DNA of 15,481 nucleotides from Alphaproteobacteria bacterium (GTDB taxonomy: Bacteria; Pseudomonadota; Alphaproteobacteria; SHVP01): contig SHVP01000057.1 of assembly GCA_009694165.1 (NCBI GenBank), positions 1-15,481 on the forward strand, read 5' to 3'. Shown piece after piece: positions 14,234 through 15,481 of this stretch (positions are counted from its first letter, which is position 1; each line of letters begins with the position of its first letter). The translations under genes were made by a program, and so were the position numbers. The notes beneath the pieces are model-generated. The model was given only the letters and a program-made list of their open reading frames with translations. It was not told the origin of the DNA and did no database searches.

Positions 14234-14763
14234 CGATCGTGCGCACGTTTCTCCGCGGAAATCACGCATCCGGCGACCGGCGATTGCGGCCGGGGTGCCG
14301 AGCGGACCGCCATGGGGGTCCGCTCAGGGCGATCGATCCCGTTCCGAGGGCGATCGGCCGCAACCGGTCCTTCGTCGCAGCCGCGCTGTTGTTGGTGACG
14401 GTCCTGTTCTGTCCGACGGACCCTTGGGCGGCGGAATCCGCCGCGGACAAGGAGCGGCACACCGTGATCCTCGGGCTCACCGCGACGCAGTTGGCAATAG
14501 CCGCAGCCGTCGGAGCCGGGCTCGGGGTGACGGCCGCGGTCGTGTCCGGCAACGCCGCCGTGGGTACCGGTGCCAGCCTGCTTGCGGCCGTCTATATCGC
14601 CCATCTGGCCGCCGAGGCTGCCATCGTCGGGGGAGTCTATTTCTTCTGGCCCTGGGGGGCGGAGCCGAAGCAGCAACCGGAACCGGCCCTTGCGCACAGG
14701 GCTGCCGAGCCACGCCTGGTTGGCCTCGAGTTCGCCGGAAGGACGCGACAGGTCCTCCCCTGA
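14230..14763 (+). CDS. membrane protein with glycine/alanine-rich helices, coupled to copy C
   Basis: A 177-aa protein starting at the GTG of the GTGA overlap. An unusual Arg-rich N-terminus (1-46) precedes a hydrophobic signal or anchor (47-61) ending near WAAES. A second part (about 78-140) has Gly/Ala-patterned hydrophobic segments: LGLTATQLAIAAAVGAGLGV, then ASLLAAVYIAHLAAEA and IVGGVYFFWPW. A short polar tail follows. The order signal, linker, glycine-zipper segment, and an aromatic ending (Y-F-F-W-P-W) makes it a distant relative or partner of the W-W-Y proteins. No Met, GTG or TTG start just before the hydrophobic core is available, so the long basic n-region appears to be real unless the gene starts elsewhere. 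Confidence 0.65.
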   Translation: MTIVRTFLRGNHASGDRRLRPGCRADRHGGPLRAIDPVPRAIGRNRSFVAAALLLVTVLFCPTDPWAAESAADKERHTVILGLTATQLAIAAAVGAGLGVTAAVVSGNAAVGTGASLLAAVYIAHLAAEAAIVGGVYFFWPWGAEPKQQPEPALAHRAAEPRLVGLEFAGRTRQVLP

Positions 14764-14924
14764 CCTCGCGCAAGCGCATCGCGCTCGGAGTTCGGACGGG
14801 TGCACGTGACTGCAGTGGAGGTTTCGTATCTTGATTTTCGCCGCGTGCTTTTTCGCGGTCTTTCCGGCGGGCGTCGCCGATGCCGATGACCGAACAACTG
14901 CCAGGGTCTCGTCGCCGACCTGAG

Positions 14925-14944
14925 CATTGCTAGGCCATTGCTAG
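14925..14944. repeat. direct repeat CATTGCTAG x2
   Basis: CATTGCTAG occurs at 14925-14933 and 14936-14944, one helical turn (11 bp) apart, about 75 bp left of the tRNA fragment. Paired short repeats at this distance from an attachment core are typical of integrase-arm or excisionase sites. The role is inferred. Confidence 0.5.
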
Positions 14945-14970
14945 ACGCTTCCCCGCCGTGAAATTCCTTT

Positions 14971-14994
14971 TACCTATTAATACCTATTAATAAG
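14971..14994. repeat. AT-rich direct repeat TACCTATTAA x2
   Basis: TACCTATTAA is repeated back to back (14971-14980, 14981-14990) and followed by TAAGG. This is an abrupt AT-rich island in GC-rich DNA, lying immediately left of the tRNA fragment. Confidence 0.6.
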
Positions 14995-15015
14995 GTGTGC
15001 AAAATTTCCTCGGGT

Positions 15016-15060
15016 TTCCTAATCCTGGGGTCGTGGGTTCAAATCCCGCCGGGCGCGCCA
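15016..15060 (+). pseudogene. 3' fragment of tRNA-Arg(CCT): putative integration-site junction
   Basis: The sequence begins in an anticodon loop TTCCTAA (anticodon CCT), continues with the 3' anticodon stem TCCTG and variable loop GGGTC, then a T arm GTGGG-TTCAAAT-CCCGC, and ends with acceptor strand CGGGCGC, discriminator G and CCA (15058-15060). The expected 5' acceptor GCGCCCG, D arm and 5' anticodon stem CAGGA are absent. Upstream is unrelated AT-rich DNA; CGGGT there pairs only partly with the 3' stem. A break in the anticodon loop with an intact 3' half is the usual footprint of tyrosine-recombinase integration into a tRNA gene. The element then lies to the left and chromosome to the right. 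An intact copy would be expected outside the window on the left. Confidence 0.75.
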
Positions 15061-15380
15061 TTGGTGTGCTGTTCTCTGTCAAGGTTTACGCCCTCTCAAA
15101 CTGAGACACTACCCGGCCGCCCGGCATGGAAGCCATCCCTGAACCGGGACGCTGCGGCGCCCAATCTCCCCTCCAACACAGCCCATCGGTGGAATGCACG
15201 CCCCCAAAGCGCCGGCATATTGCCTGCCGGGCGGTATTGGGGCACGGTCAACCCCGTTGAAGGAACTCAAACGGGGAATTCCAGCTCAAATAATCTGCGG
15301 ACGGACTTGGCCGGCCACGCTGGTAAAAAGCTCCCTCTCAAACTTACATTCAATCTGGACCACCCCATGGAGGCCGATCA
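15061..15380 (+). other. 320-bp region between tRNA fragment and carbonic anhydrase
   Basis: No gene is supported. It includes a small inverted repeat TCTCA-AAC-TGAGA (15094-15106), CCGGCA/TGCCGG (15212-15230), and the dyad at 15253-15274 described separately. The ribosome site of the following gene is at its right end. Confidence 0.5.
15252..15276 (+). promoter_or_regulatory. dyad CCCCGTTGA-N6-TCAAACGGGG, hairpin or FixK/FNR-like operator
   Basis: The arms CCCCGTTGA and TCAAACGGGG are complementary apart from one bulged base, enclosing AGGAAC. The core TTGA-N6-TCAA (15257-15270) fits the FixK2/FNR half-site rule TTG(A/C)-N6-(T/G)CAA. AATAAT at 15289-15294 (5 of 6 to TATAAT) would put the dyad centre near -38 to -40, slightly closer than the usual -41.5. 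It could equally be an RNA hairpin; no T-tract follows it. Confidence 0.33.
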
Positions 15381-15481
15381 ATGGCTGGATTTAACGACGA
15401 CGAACGCGTCCTTGCCCGTTTCCTCGACAACAACAAGGAGTGGGCGGAACGCGTCCAACTCGAACGCCCCGGCTTCTTCGA
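15381..15481 (+). CDS. beta-class carbonic anhydrase, N-terminal fragment
   Basis: The first 33 codons of a gene cut by the window edge. GGAGG at 15369-15373, 7 nt before the ATG, is a strong ribosome site. The translation contains RFLDNNKEWAERVQLERPGFF, which fits the N-terminal helix of bacterial beta-carbonic anhydrases (pattern N-x-x-W-A-x-x-x-x-x-x-x-P-x-F-F). The zinc ligands (CSDSR and H-x-x-C) lie beyond the edge, so catalytic competence cannot be seen. The enzyme interconverts CO2 and bicarbonate in the cytoplasm. It sits on the presumed chromosomal side of the tRNA junction. Confidence 0.72.
   Translation, partial: MAGFNDDERVLARFLDNNKEWAERVQLERPGFF

Noticed and set aside
15094..15106. 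TCTCAAACTGAGA inverted repeat, considered as an insertion-sequence end
   Set aside because: Only a 5-bp stem, no second terminal repeat, no target duplication and no transposase fragment.
15194..15394. 66-aa plus-strand open frame before the carbonic anhydrase
   Set aside because: No ribosome site, no domain, and it overlaps the well-supported start of carbonic anhydrase in another frame.
1..15481. CRISPR array, integrase, transposase, restriction or toxin-antitoxin genes
   Set aside because: Looked for on both strands; no spaced repeat array and no such protein motifs were found.

Overview
The window looks like chromosomal DNA of a high-GC alphaproteobacterium, most likely Hyphomicrobiales (Bradyrhizobium/Rhodopseudomonas-like). 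The evidence is the base composition, a nested CTCATCCTGAG/CTCAGGATGAG palindromic repeat at the left edge, the protein families present (DUF4239, DUF6524, an alphaproteobacterial Mic60-like protein, MlaA) and the 3' part of a tRNA-Arg(CCT). Family names are recognised by eye; no database search was possible.

Layout, left to right: a palindromic intergenic repeat (28-109); a Tat-exported multicopper oxidase with a Met-rich linker (minus); two paralogous DUF4239 membrane proteins (minus) with a tiny zinc-ribbon gene on the opposite strand between them; a small exported glycine-zipper protein (minus); a Met-rich exported protein with a C-terminal membrane hairpin (plus); a minus-strand pair encoding a short Mic60/mitofilin-like protein and a DUF6524 membrane protein; a divergent plus-strand pair with a second DUF6524 protein overlapping a PH-like domain protein by ATGA; an MlaA-like phospholipid-transport protein with a long extra N-terminal region (plus); a convergent minus pair with a TAXI-type periplasmic binding protein followed by a small unknown protein; then a plus-strand series of small exported proteins: a glycine-zipper protein, a Sel1-repeat protein, an Ala/Gly/Met-rich repeat protein, another glycine-zipper protein, and a GTGA-overlapping membrane protein. 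The window ends with a 45-nt 3' fragment of tRNA-Arg(CCT) (15016-15060) and the first 33 codons of a beta-class carbonic anhydrase.

Almost every gene encodes a membrane or exported protein. Three families occur in multiple copies within 15 kb: DUF4239 twice, DUF6524 twice, and a short exported glycine-zipper family ending in W-W-Y three times. No complete transport system, integrase, transposase or CRISPR array is present. The tRNA fragment has the form of a site-specific integration junction: island DNA to its left and older chromosome (carbonic anhydrase) to its right. I therefore infer that much or all of positions 1-15015 may be the distal part of a genomic island enriched in cell-envelope genes.

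The most interesting unexplained content is the repeated W-W-Y glycine-zipper family with its co-transcribed relative, the Mic60-like protein lacking a coiled coil and paired with DUF6524, and two TTG-N8-CAA dyads (CRP/FNR-family spacing) upstream of the Met-rich gene and the carbonic anhydrase.
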